A stretch of DNA of 64,000 nucleotides from Mytilus californianus (lineage: Eukaryota > Mollusca > Bivalvia > Mytilida > Mytilidae). Below the pieces are notes generated by a model, which saw only the letters and a program-made list of their open reading frames with translations, searched no databases and was not told the DNA's origin. Every line of letters starts with the position of its first letter. Within the stretch, counting starts at the first letter, position 1. Where the stretch lies: NCBI RefSeq assembly GCF_021869535.1, contig NW_026262668.1, forward strand, positions 10,276,348 to 10,340,347, given 5' to 3'. Positions 46,701-61,926 of the stretch are shown piece by piece. The position numbers and the translations under genes were made by a program.

Positions 46701-49700
46701 TGTTCCTACCTTTCTGTGTAAGTGTCGTTAATCTGAGAAGTATGTTGTAGGTAAGGATTTAGTACTTGTGTTCCTACCTTTCTGTGTAAGTGTCGTTAAT
46801 CTGAGAAGTATGTCGTAGGTAAGGATTTAGTACTTGTGTTCCTACCTTTCTGTGGAAGTGTCGTTAATCTGAGAAGTATGTCGTAGGTAAGGATTTAATA
46901 CTTGTGTTCCCATGGCATATTTAAATTTCTTCTCTCTCAACTTGTATCCATTTCTTTTAGATAATACCTGTGATATTATATTCTTTAATTGGTTCTGAAA
47001 TAAAGAAGAAATCTTTTATTTCCTGAATTAATAGGAATTTTTTTTTAAAATATACTTTTTCGGCAAAACTTTATTGCTAAATTTGTATGTGGAGCTCATT
47101 TTCTAAAGCACAAACTTCAATCTGTCTGTCTCTGTTCTCAAGAGTAATACAAGCAATAGACAGTAAAGCCTGTGGTTATTTTTATTCAGTTTTAGTATTG
47201 TGATAATGACAACAATTATTTATGAGTTTATTGAATATTGTGCAAAGTGCAGCAAGAGAATATCACATCACTCCTGTAAAATTACTTTGAACAACACTGC
47301 TTAAGCACCATGACTTTTCGTCATGTTCGTTGACCAATAATATGTTTATCAAACCAGCATACCCCCCTGTTTACCTCTATTGCCTGCATGATAAGTTTGA
47401 CTGCTGTATCTGATACATCCTCTAACCCTGTTTCCCAGGCACACACTAACATTCTACCTTGAACCATAGATATATCTGGCACAGCTAATTCTCTTGTGGC
47501 AAAATCTGGAAAATAAACAGGTGGCATAGATATAGGAATTAAGTATAAACACATTAGCATAAACCATTGATGGATTAATTGTTGGTGTTAACCCTTTCAG
47601 CACTATTAGCTATATCCAGTTCTCCAATTTTGATAGGTGGAGAAAGCAGGACTACCCAGAATTTCACAAAATTCTGTCCAGCGGTTCAAGAGCAGTTGCA
47701 GATATAAAAGTGGGACAAAAAACAGACAAGTGAAGGGATGGAAGAATGAAGTCCCTATAAATCACCAGCTTTAGAAAGGGAAGTATAATAAATAGCTACC
47801 TGTACATAGTTAATTGTTTGTGAAGTGTGTTATGAAATTCTTACAATTGATGTAGACACATTGCACGGTAAACAATGCTCACAAGACACCAAATTTCAGG
47901 AAGCTCTAATAATTTGTAGTTCCTGAAAAAAGGTTTTATAGGAAGAACAGAAATACTGATGGACATATACAGCCAGACAAGGGGTAAATCAGTATACCCA
48001 ATTTTGAGCAGGGTTATTATCATCTTTGAAAGTGTTACAAATGAACAAATGAAGAACCTGCCTCACCAGTATGTTTCTATATTTAAAATAGTTGATATAG
48101 AATTCATGTTTCATCTAACAAATAAGCAAAACTTAAATATAATGTACTAAGTACTTAATAGCTCCAACACAATGTATATAGTATGTTTGACTTACTTATT
48201 TCTTCACCCCCTTTATAACTTGCTTGTGGTGCAAAGTTCACTGGATTGGAAGGAACAAATTTCTGAAAAGTGAAGACATATCTTAATTAATGTATCATAA
48301 TAAAATTATTACAATAATGTTGCATTCAAAACTTAAAGGTGACAAATAATGAATTGTTATATTTGCTTTTTGCTTGTTTAGGTAAAATTCTACTCTCTTA
48401 CCATCAATACAACTTCTCTCAGACTTTAGATCAATTTCAATTTAATTTAAGAATGTTGTGGTGCTTTGTTGCTATTAATTTCTTGATTGATTATTGGTTT
48501 TTAATCCAATCTTGTTTTAGTTAGGTTTATTGTGGTGCAATTTTGTTTGGATGTCCTTACTTTTCAGTCATATATTTACTAATTATATGGTTACATGGGT
48601 AAAGGAAATGTTGCCATAAATGTGAATCACATGACAGGAAAGACAACCAAAAGTCTTGGCAATTCCCAAAATTATCCAAACTTGTAGAAATGTTCTTTTG
48701 GGCAAGTTTGTGGCATGTTTATCAGTAATGATAAGATCTGAAAATTAGGCCAGCCTGGCATTTTTGCAGTTTTTTCCTTAATAAATGTAAAAAGTTTGAA
48801 GGCTTAAGGCAAAAATGAAAGAGAACATTTGACTGATGTTATCTAACATTTATAATACTTCTTCATTTTTTAATTCAAGGGACCCTCCCCAAAAAAATAA
48901 TCAGAAAATTAGCCTAACCATTACTCTGCATTTCATTACTGTTTTGAATGCACCAATACTTAAGTGCAGGGTGAAGGGTATAAAAAAACAATAATCCTTG
49001 AGGCTATCATTTAAAGCTCTTGCATCCAGATGATGATCAAATCTTAACACAAAGCCATGAACAATAACATACAGTCTTACAAATCAATTTACAGTTGCTT
49101 TAAACCACGTCATTTGGACTCTGGTGGAAAGTTGTCTCCTTGGCAATTATATGACATACATCTTGTTTTATTTTACAGACATTACCCGTAGACGCTTTGC
49201 TGTTGAGATATTATAGATGTGAAAGCCAGGGTATTTTTTATTCCCCCTACCCTCCTTTCCTTGGAATAGGAAATCCATTGAAACTGACCTGTAATGTACT
49301 CCTAGAACTGGTAGATTTTCTCCGTAATTTACTTTTTTGTTTAATTCGAGATTGATCAGAAACTCGTCCAGATACACTACTCTCCCTTGGAACTAAAATG
49401 AACAAAATGAATATGTTTTTATTGCTATTATACATATGCATATACACGAACAGTGCTACAAGAAAATAACTAAAAAGCCAATTCAAATACTGGGTATATA
49501 ATCTATTCTGTTCCTTTATGTTTTTCTAAACTGCAGAGGCCTTCTAGCATGTCTAAAATTGAGAATGGAAATGGGGAATGTGTCACAGAGACAACAACCC
49601 GACCAAAGAGCAGAAAACAGCCGAAGGCCACCAACGGGTCTTCAACACAGCGAGAAAATCCCGCACCCGGAGGCGGGCTTCAGCTGGCCCCTTAACAAAA

Positions 49701-52700
49701 ATGTGTACTGGTTCAATGAAAATGGACGTCACACTAAACTCCAAAACATATAAATGAACTAAAATAAAAAAACATAAAACTAACAAAGGCCAGAGGCTCC
49801 TGACTTGGGACAGGCGCAAAAATCTCAACCCTCCCTAGCATGTTTTGCTATTCATAACAAATTATTTAGACTTCCAAAATAGTGTTCTTTTTGGAATTTT
49901 CTTTTCTAATTTCAGCCTAATAAATTGATTGTTAGTTGCTTAATGTCCAGTGGCAATTATTTCATGCATGTTCAGGACGCAGTCTAAAAAATGAAAATCA
50001 TGTGCATTGCACAGGAATTTATAACCTTTTTCTGATGAGAAAGAAAAAAATCCTTGAATCGCCTGTGTGTCAAACAGGACTTTCACACATCAATCTTATT
50101 AAAATACAATCCCGTGTCCAAGCTTTGCTTACAAATTTGCTGTTAAATTTCCAACCCATATGCTTAGAATTATTATATATTCCTAGAACTTACAGATTTT
50201 CACAATAATTATTTTTCTGTTCAGCAATTAGTATTAGTATGACACTTTATAACTGTAGTACACTTTTCCTAGAGTAAATAAATCCTGGGATTCAAAATTA
50301 AGGCTTCCCTTGATTACAAACCGGTAGACTGAGAAATTTATGCTGGTAGTTATTTCATCAGATCGATCATTACAAAATAATTACATTAGACTTTTCATTT
50401 TCAGATCATTTACAAGAAAATAAGTAAAAAAATATATCTCTCAAACTAAGATCATAATATTGGCAATGTTTTAGAAACATTTTTTATGAATTAAATCAAC
50501 TATTTAAAAGCTAGAATTACCTACCTTGGGATAACTTCATCTAAGTTTTCATGCAAACGAAATTTACATCTTCAGAATTGACATTTCACTTCTCTTCCAA
50601 AGAAATTTGAATGTATCAAATTTGTCATTTTGAAATTCATATAAAGGAATACTATGATAAAGTTTTTACATACCTAATGAAGAACTTAAACTCTGACATC
50701 TTGACATAATGGCTAACAGGAACTCATTATGGAGATGAACTGAAATACAAAATGAAAAATTGAGGAAAAAAAACAGATACCTTCTTTATGTATCAGTTAT
50801 CAACACAATGTAATTAATGCATCTCTGACAGTTATCAACACAATGTAATGCATCTCTGACAGTTATCAACACAATGTAATGCATCTCTGACAGTTATTAA
50901 TACAATGTAATGCATCTCTGACAGTTATCAACACAGAGTAATGCATCTCTGACAGTTATTAATACAATGTTATGCATCTCTGACAGTTATTAATACAATG
51001 TAATGCATCTCTGGCAGTTATCAACACAGAGTAATGCATCTCTGACAGTTATTAATACAATGTTATGCATCTCTGATAGTTATCAATACAATGTAATGCA
51101 TCTCTGACAGATATGAACACAATGTAATGCATCTATGACAGTTATTAATACAATGTAATGCATCTCTGATAGTTATCAATACGATGTAATGCATCTCTTA
51201 CAGCTATGAACACAAATGCAATATAATGCATCTATGACAGTTATTAATACAATGTAATGCATCTCTGATAGTTATCAATACAATGTAATGCATCTCTGAC
51301 TAGTTATGAACACAATGTAATGCATCTCTGCATGACAGTTATCAATACAATTTGATGCATCTCTGACAGTTATCAACCCAATGAAAAGCATCTCTGACAG
51401 CTACGAACACAATGTAATGCATCTCAGATAGTTATTAATACAATGTAATGCATATCTGACATTTATAAAAACAATAAAATGCAAGCTAAGAACACAATGT
51501 AATACATCTCTGACAGTTATAATCAACACAATGTAATGCATCACTGACATTTATAATCAACACAATGTAATGCATCTCTGACAGCTATGAACACAATGTA
51601 ATGCATCTCTCACAGCTATGAACACAATGTAATGCATCTCTGATAGTTATGAACACAATGTAATGTATCTCTGACTGTAATCTACAAAATGTTATGAATC
51701 TCTGACAGTTATCAATACAATGTTATGCAATTCTTATAATCATCCACATAATGTAATGCATCTCTGACAGTAATCAAGACAATCTACCTCAGATTGTGCT
51801 TGAGCAAAATGGATGAACAAAGCAGATTAACACAAAAGGCAAAGTGTATGAAATTTTTTCTAGCAACTATATAATTTTGTTCTAAGGATTTAGCAGATAC
51901 AGGTGTTTTGGGTACAATTCAGATATATTTGAAAAAGTAAAATATTCTGAATATGTACATGATGTATAAGAGGAGAATTTGAAAGATAACAAAGATTTCA
52001 ACGTCGTTAAAATGATTCACATCTATGTGAGCATTTTCTCCTACCGTTATAAACAATAAACTAATAAATGGACAAATGATTGTACTTCAAAAATTTAAAA
52101 CAAATTTTAATCAGAGATGTTTAATGAAAGTTGAAAATTAAGGGGGAAAATGCTATACTTGCAAATGTATTAATAACAATTTTCAGCTACATGTATGAAA
52201 ACAATCTGAATTATTTCCCCTCTACAAATTTTACACATGCATTTGAGATAACATAAAACATACAAATTTTGAAGTCCTCCCATGCCTCAGAAATTCAAGA
52301 GGCAAACATTTCTGCCAATAATAATTACCTGTACTTTCTGTAAGTAACTTTCTAGCCTCCAGATCAAAATCTTCTTTGGAAATCTGTAAGATTTAGGTAA
52401 TTAATCATTTGTTAATATAAAATTGAAAGTTCACAAAATAATATCTTCAAGTACTGAAACATGTAAAAGAATGAATGAAGCTTTTGAAAAGATAGGGAGG
52501 ATACAGAACCATCTTTGACAAACAAGAGGCTCATAAGAGCCTGAATCCCTCACCTGGTATTTTTTGTGTAGACCTTGCATCAATGATTATTTTACTGTTA
52601 AATGTAATTAATGGGTGTTCAAACATGCCTTCAAAATATTCTCTCTATCTATAATAAGTTTCTTCAAAAAACTAAAAATTAGAAAAAAAATCAATTGACA

Positions 52701-55700
52701 ATAACATTCCTGTTGACTTATTTGTAGGTCTAACTTTGCTGAACGTTTCTCTCTATCTATCACTTATGGCAGCCCCCTGCCCCCTTCCCCATAAATCTGT
52801 CTCTGATTAAGCAATGGAAGCCAATACTATGAATTGATACATTTTTGTTTATTTGGCTTACCTTTTGTTTAAACCATAACTTTAAATTCTGTAGATATCT
52901 GCAATATAAATATGTGTATTGTAATTTAAAATTCAAACAGAAGTAAATGCATGAAATGTAAAGCCATTATGATTTTGAAATAAATAGCAAGTCTGAAGAA
53001 CATTTAACATCTTCACTTATGAGTTGGTTTATTATGATTGTAATGACACATTTACATGTCATGCATGTACAATACATGTATAAGAATAAAGTCAGAAGAA
53101 CGTCAAATTTTTAGTATGAGGCTCAGACGCTCTTTAGAAACTGGGGAAGGACAAGGTTCAACCATCTGATGTCAACAGTTTCGTGCTAAATAAAAAAAAA
53201 TGGTACTTTTCTGACATTGATCTAGTATTAATTTTATTCTGCAGCTATAAATGATGAAAAAGGAAGAAGGTTATGCAAATGCATACAAAATGTGCAAAAA
53301 GACATTTTTTACTTAATATATACATGATATATTTTTCTCAGGCTATGTGACATTTTTCATGTTTACTTATCAGCTACCTAATTACTTCACACCTAATTAA
53401 TGACAATTACCTTTCAATAACTGTCATATGAAACACCTGTCATAATCACAAATCACTGTTAAATTAAATCATTATTAAATTAAAATTAATAACAGTTACA
53501 TGTAACATGGTTTAAAGATATTACAATATATTGTTTCTTAGCATATTATGTAGATTAAAGATAGTGTTGTAACATTTACCAGAACTCAAGAGTCTCTGTT
53601 AAGTGTTATATCAACACAAGCATGCATAGATCTAACTTGAGAAATATACTTTTCCTGTATTGTATAAAGAAAATGCCACAAGTATGTTTTTTTTTCTAAT
53701 TGACTCTTCAATGCATATATGTATATACATACCAGTATATGAATAGACAAATCATGGAGTTTTAGCAAATTTGAAATTTAATACTCCCAGAAACAAATAC
53801 ACTTATAAGGCTGAACTTGTGAATTAATTAAAATATAAATTGTCAGTAACTGTTTATTGCACCAAAATCATAATAGGCTAAACATTCTGTAACATAGGTA
53901 TACATTATCAACATGTATATATAACAACAAAGGTTATGAAATGTCTCAGTAACACAGCAGCATAATAATGAATTAACCAGGTACAAAATGACTAACATTC
54001 ATAATTTATGTATTCACTATTGTAGATAACCTGAATAATCCAGTTGTTACATATCGCTCACTTAGATCACTCCATAGACCTTATTGCTATTTTGGGATCT
54101 GCGACACTTGACCCGAGAATTTGCGCCACTTAAACACAACAATCTCTTTTCCTTTGTGGCTTCAGATATTTTATCTTGTGATGTCAAAATTTTACGGGAA
54201 CTGCTGTGATGTCCAGTAATGGCGGACAAATGGCGATAAGGTGTATTAACAAGATACAATAGTGGATAGAATACAGATATATGAGAATCATCTTGTACCT
54301 GTGGGATAGAGGGCAGTGAATTATTGAGTTACTAGCATGTGACTAGTGCAGATTGAAAGTAACAAGTAAACTGGGGCCTAATATATTGATATATAATTTA
54401 GTCTAAGAACATGAGATGGTAAAACAAGAGGCTCTCAAGAGCCTGAATCGCTCACCTGTATTTCAGAGGAGAAGATTTTTAAATGTTAGCAAACTTGATG
54501 AACAAATTGTGTAAAATTGTCTTTAAAGGGCAATAACTCCTTAAGGGGTCAATTGACAATTTTGGTCAGATTAACTTTTTTGTAGATCTTACTTTGCTGA
54601 ACATTATTGCAGCTTACAGTTTATATCTATCTATAATAATATTCAAGATAATAACAAAAAACTGCAAAATTTTGTTAAATCTACCAATTTGGTGGCAGAA
54701 ACCCAACAATGGGTTGTTCGATTCGTCTTATAATTTCAGGGCCAATAGATCTTGACCTATTGAACAATTTTACCCCATATCAGATTTGCTCTAAAAGCTT
54801 TAGTTTTTGAGATATAAGCCAAAAACTGCATTTGACCCCTATGTTCTATATTTAGCCATGGTGGCCATGTTTGTCAATGGATCAAAACTTTGGATACAAT
54901 TTATAAACTACATACCCTAAGGAACATTTAGTTAAAGTTTGAAGGTAATTGGCCCAGTTGTTTCAGAGGAGAAGATTTTTAAATGTTAGCAAACTTGATG
55001 AACAAATTGTGTAAAATTGTCTTTAAAGGGCAATAACTCCTTAAGGGGTCAATTGACAATTATGGTCTTATTAACTTTTTTGTAGATCTTACTTTGCTGA
55101 ACATTATTGCTGTTTACAGTTAATATCTATCTATAATAATATTCAAGATAACAAAAAACTGCAAAATTTTCTTAAAACTACCAATTTAGTGGCAGCAACC
55201 CAACAATGGGTTGTTCGATTCGCCTGAAAATTTCAGGGCTGATAGATCTTGACCAATTGAACATTTTAACCCCATGTCAGATTTGCTCTAAAAGCTTTAG
55301 TTTTTAAGATGTAAGCCAAAAACTGCATTTGACCCCTATGTTCTATTTTTAGCCATGGTGGCCATGTTTGTCGATGGATCAAAACTTCGGATACACTTTA
55401 TAAACTACATACACTAAGGAACATTTAGTTAAAGTTTGAAGGTATTTGGCCCAGTAGTTTCAGAGGAGAATTTTTTGAAATAGTTTACGATGACGGACGC
55501 CAAGTGATGGCATAAGCTCACATGGGGCCCGAAGCCCGGTGAACTAAAAAGGCACATGCACGTGGAAAGACAGAGGGAGGTGCATTTACCATCCCAATGG
55601 AAACAAATGCCTGTACCCAGAAGATTTAGGAGCAGTGACACGTGGGCCTATAATAATAATTAAAACATCAGATACATGTATATATATATATATATATATG

Positions 55701-56913
55701 TCAGGCATAGTGCAAGGCAATTTGGTGCCACAATATCTCAGTAGCATGAGCATGATGAGTTCGAATCCTGGCCAGGGAAGAACAAAAAAATTTGCTACCG
55801 CATTTACAGATCTAACATTGTTGGGCTGTTATTTAGACGAATTATGTATACAGAATGTGTTTTCAGCCTTGTATCACCATCACTGATGATCCTATGGATA
55901 AAATCTGTCGTAGAGTTGTCACTGGTTCAGACGTACTTATGTTATAATTATTTCTGTGACTGCATCCTACATTAATTTGTAAAATCCTCTACGATAGATA
56001 ATTTAGCTGATCTGTAATATCTTCATGCTTTATATATCATGTACTGTGTTACGACGCTAGATAAAAACTGACAAGGAAAGGTAACACCCAGCCACTGAAA
56101 GCTTGATTTTTTGTCGAGTCTAGGTGGTTGAGTGGTCTAGCGCGTCAGGTATAGGGCAAGGCGATTTGGTGCCACAATATCTCAGTAGCACAAGTTCGAA
56201 TCCCAGCCAGGGAAGAACAAAAAAATTTGCTTCCGCAAACTTACAGATCTAACATTGTTGGGCTGTTATTTAGACAAATTATATATATACAAGTCTAAAT
56301 TGAAAACAACATTTAAACCTATGATTGCGTTGGATAAAAACCGCAATTTTTATAGGTGTGCATGCAAAACAAATTTCTTGGTAGAGGGGTCTAAATACAG
56401 CACAAACAACATTTTCCAAAAGACCAAATGAGTGAAAAAGAATATTTTAACAAAACGCATTTAACTAGCAGGTCGAACAACTGATGTTCTTAAATATATA
56501 TATATATATATATATATATTGACTTTTGTATCAATTATGTCTCTGAAAATTATACATTTATCTGTTAGTGTTACTGTGTTAAGTGACACTGAAAACATTT
56601 ATAAGTCCTAGAGTGTCAAGTCCGTTCATGTATAAGTCCCAAATAAAAACAGGGCTGCCAAGTCTCACGCATTTTAATCGTGAGACTTACGCATTTTCAA
56701 TTTCATGCTTATTTGGTGAAATTTTCCTATGAACTATTGTTTTTTCTCTTTGATCTTTACGATTTTGGCCAAATCTCACGCATTAGCATTATCAAAAGTT
56801 GGCAGGACTGATAGTATGTAAATAAATTTAAAAAACGCATACGCTGTCATATCATCACCAAGACTGTCTTGAAGTTGTTTTCTGGCAGAGCTCAAATCCA
56901 GACTCCCAGACAT
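43751..56913 (-). CDS. TADA1: transcriptional adapter 1, SAGA complex subunit (10 exons)
   Basis: TADA1 (ADA1) is a core structural subunit of the nuclear SAGA histone acetyltransferase coactivator, where it pairs through a histone fold with SUPT7L. Exons in transcript order (minus strand): 56913-56843, 52898-52862, 52383-52329, 50739-50674, 49392-49289, 48262-48196, 47505-47375, 46994-46846, 44623-44467, 43912-43751. All have GT-AG borders and phases join to 999 nt, 332 aa against about 335 in human. Residues 1-75 (YLQNLKLWFKQKISKEDFD, VHLHNEFLLAIMSRC) form the conserved N-terminus. QGRMLVCAWETGLEDVSDTA and GYKLREKKFKYAMGTQVLNP are the conserved middle. PVTLFELLETLQ and VYAPAIERVIHKLWHPSQEE are the C-terminal end. 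A basic Ser/Lys/Arg linker lies near 85-110. The acceptor of the ninth exon (GGTAG) is unusual but keeps the phase. The gene appears intact. Confidence 0.95.
45608..45815. repeat. 18/21-bp minisatellite in TADA1 intron 8
   Basis: Units of CCTTCACTTGTATCCTTCTAA (shorter form lacking TGT) are repeated about eleven times. One strand is pyrimidine-rich. Both unit lengths are multiples of three, so ORFs occur on both strands; they are not genes. Confidence 0.93.
46086..46901 (-). repeat. 68-bp minisatellite derived from the TADA1 exon 8 / intron 8 boundary, 12 copies
   Basis: Twelve units of 68 bp fill exactly 816 bp. On the minus strand each unit holds the last 55 or so coding bases of exon 8 (from GGAACACAAGTA through CAGATTAACGACACTTCC) plus the donor GAAAG|GTAGGA. 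Only the unit adjoining the rest of exon 8 (46846-46901) is coding; the other eleven are intronic decoys. The flanking word GGAACACAAG occurs both in the exon and just after the donor. Copies far from the exon share the variant CAGCTATCTGAG. Confidence 0.95.
49556..49843 (-). mobile_element. 3' end of Penelope-like element, second copy
   Basis: On the minus strand this matches the last 290 bp of the element at 16440-18725 (for example GGGGCCAGCTGAAGCCCGCC and CACATTCCCCATTT). It has an internal deletion next to GCGCAAAAAT. It is 5'-truncated and lies in TADA1 intron 4, in sense orientation with TADA1. ORFs over it are not genes. Confidence 0.88.
49922..49980 (+). repeat. interspersed repeat fragment, copy 2
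   Basis: Matches 4591-4661 through CCAGTGGCAATTATTTCATG and CATGTTCAGGACG. Confidence 0.7.
50175..50222 (-). pseudogene. possible decayed copy of TADA1 exon 5 end
   Basis: TATTCCTAGAACTTACAGAT followed by TTTCACAATAATTATTTTTC resembles the low-coordinate end of exon 5 (TACTCCTAGAACTGGTAGAT, TTTCTCCGTAATTTACTTTT) at about three quarters identity over 46 bp. It lies in intron 4, some 800 bp upstream of the exon in transcript order. The match is short and AT-rich, so chance is possible. Confidence 0.35.
50810..51785. repeat. 31-bp minisatellite, ~31 copies, TADA1 intron 3
   Basis: The unit is ACACAATGTAATGCATCTCT plus GACAGTTATCA, repeated with many substitutions and small indels. The array ends about 70 bp from the acceptor of TADA1 exon 4 (on the intron side). 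Confidence 0.95.
52521..52760 (+). repeat. dispersed mollusc repeat, fragment in TADA1 intron 2
   Basis: AACAAGAGGCTCATAAGAGC and CCCTCACCTGG start the segment, followed by GTTGACTTATTTGTAGGTCT. It is diverged and shortened relative to the copies at 39499 and 54423. Confidence 0.7.
54423..55549 (+). repeat. dispersed mollusc repeat, near full length with tandem duplication
   Basis: It begins AACAAGAGGCTCTCAAGAGC and CGCTCACCTG, and ends GATGACGGACGCCAAGTGAT, AAGCTCACATGGGG and GGTGAACTAAAA, so the ends are weakly inverted. The inside is a tandem pair of 497-498-bp units, each starting TTCAGAGGAGAAGATTTTTA (54465 and 54963). It is non-coding and lies in TADA1 intron 1. Confidence 0.85.
55675..55855 (+). 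mobile_element. tRNA-derived SINE, 5'-truncated copy
   Basis: Directly after a (TA)n run the text GCAAGGCAATTTGGTGCCAC, a B-box-like GAGTTCGAATCC (55758-55768) and the tail TCTAACATTGTTGGGCTGTT match the copy at 56105-56290. The A-box half is missing. Confidence 0.75.
56105..56290 (+). mobile_element. tRNA-derived SINE with A and B boxes
   Basis: A-box-like TGGTTGAGTGG (56125-56135) and B-box-like AGTTCGAATCC (56193-56203) give an RNA polymerase III promoter layout, as in a tRNA with a long variable arm. A non-tRNA tail follows (TCTAACATTGTTGGGCTGTT), ending in an AT-rich stretch with TATATATA. A second copy lies 430 bp upstream. Tail and copy number favour a SINE over a tRNA gene. Confidence 0.78.
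56651..56811. mobile_element. possible small MITE with CTGCCAA ends
   Basis: CAGGGCTGCCAAGTCTCACG at the left and AAAGTTGGCAGGACTG at the right are partial inverted repeats; CTCACGCATT occurs near both ends. No target duplication is evident. It lies about 30 bp beyond the donor of TADA1 exon 1. Confidence 0.4.
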
Positions 56914-57292
56914 TTTAACGGAAGTACTGGCAGTTAACTTATCTTTGTTTATTTTTTCTTATTTCCACAAGAGGGCGTGCGATGCAAACGTGGCAAGCAT
57001 TCCATCAAATAGTTTCACTCCTCTGTAAAAAAAGGAAATTGATTTGAAAGATATGATTTGCGTCATTCAACATAAAATATTTTAATATAGCTGTTATAAT
57101 TAATTCTTTGTTTGTGTCTTTTTCTATGCTCATAGCACTTTTACAGACTAAAAAAGTATTTTTTCTGATTTTTTGATTATTTTTCGTCTGCAAGTTTGAT
57201 TATGTCAATGATGATAATAAAGTGTACTTCCGTTTAATACATGGGGGTACGTGGCTGAGAAAAATCAGCAGAACTTTGGTGCTTGTACCAAA
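56914..57292. promoter_or_regulatory. bidirectional promoter between TADA1 and SURF4
   Basis: The two start codons (56913 minus, 57293 plus) face away from each other with 379 bp between, so both 5' UTRs and both promoters must fit here unless untranslated first exons lie elsewhere. No TATA box is clear. CCACAAGAGGGCGT at 56965-56978 resembles the CTCF core motif (about 12 of 14). Compact TATA-less divergent promoters are typical of housekeeping genes. Confidence 0.6.

Positions 57293-61926
<4,634 letters not shown>

Noticed and set aside
56105..56210. A tRNA gene
   Set aside because: A and B boxes are present, but the fold between them is poor, a conserved non-tRNA tail follows and a second copy has the same tail. 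SINE is the better call.
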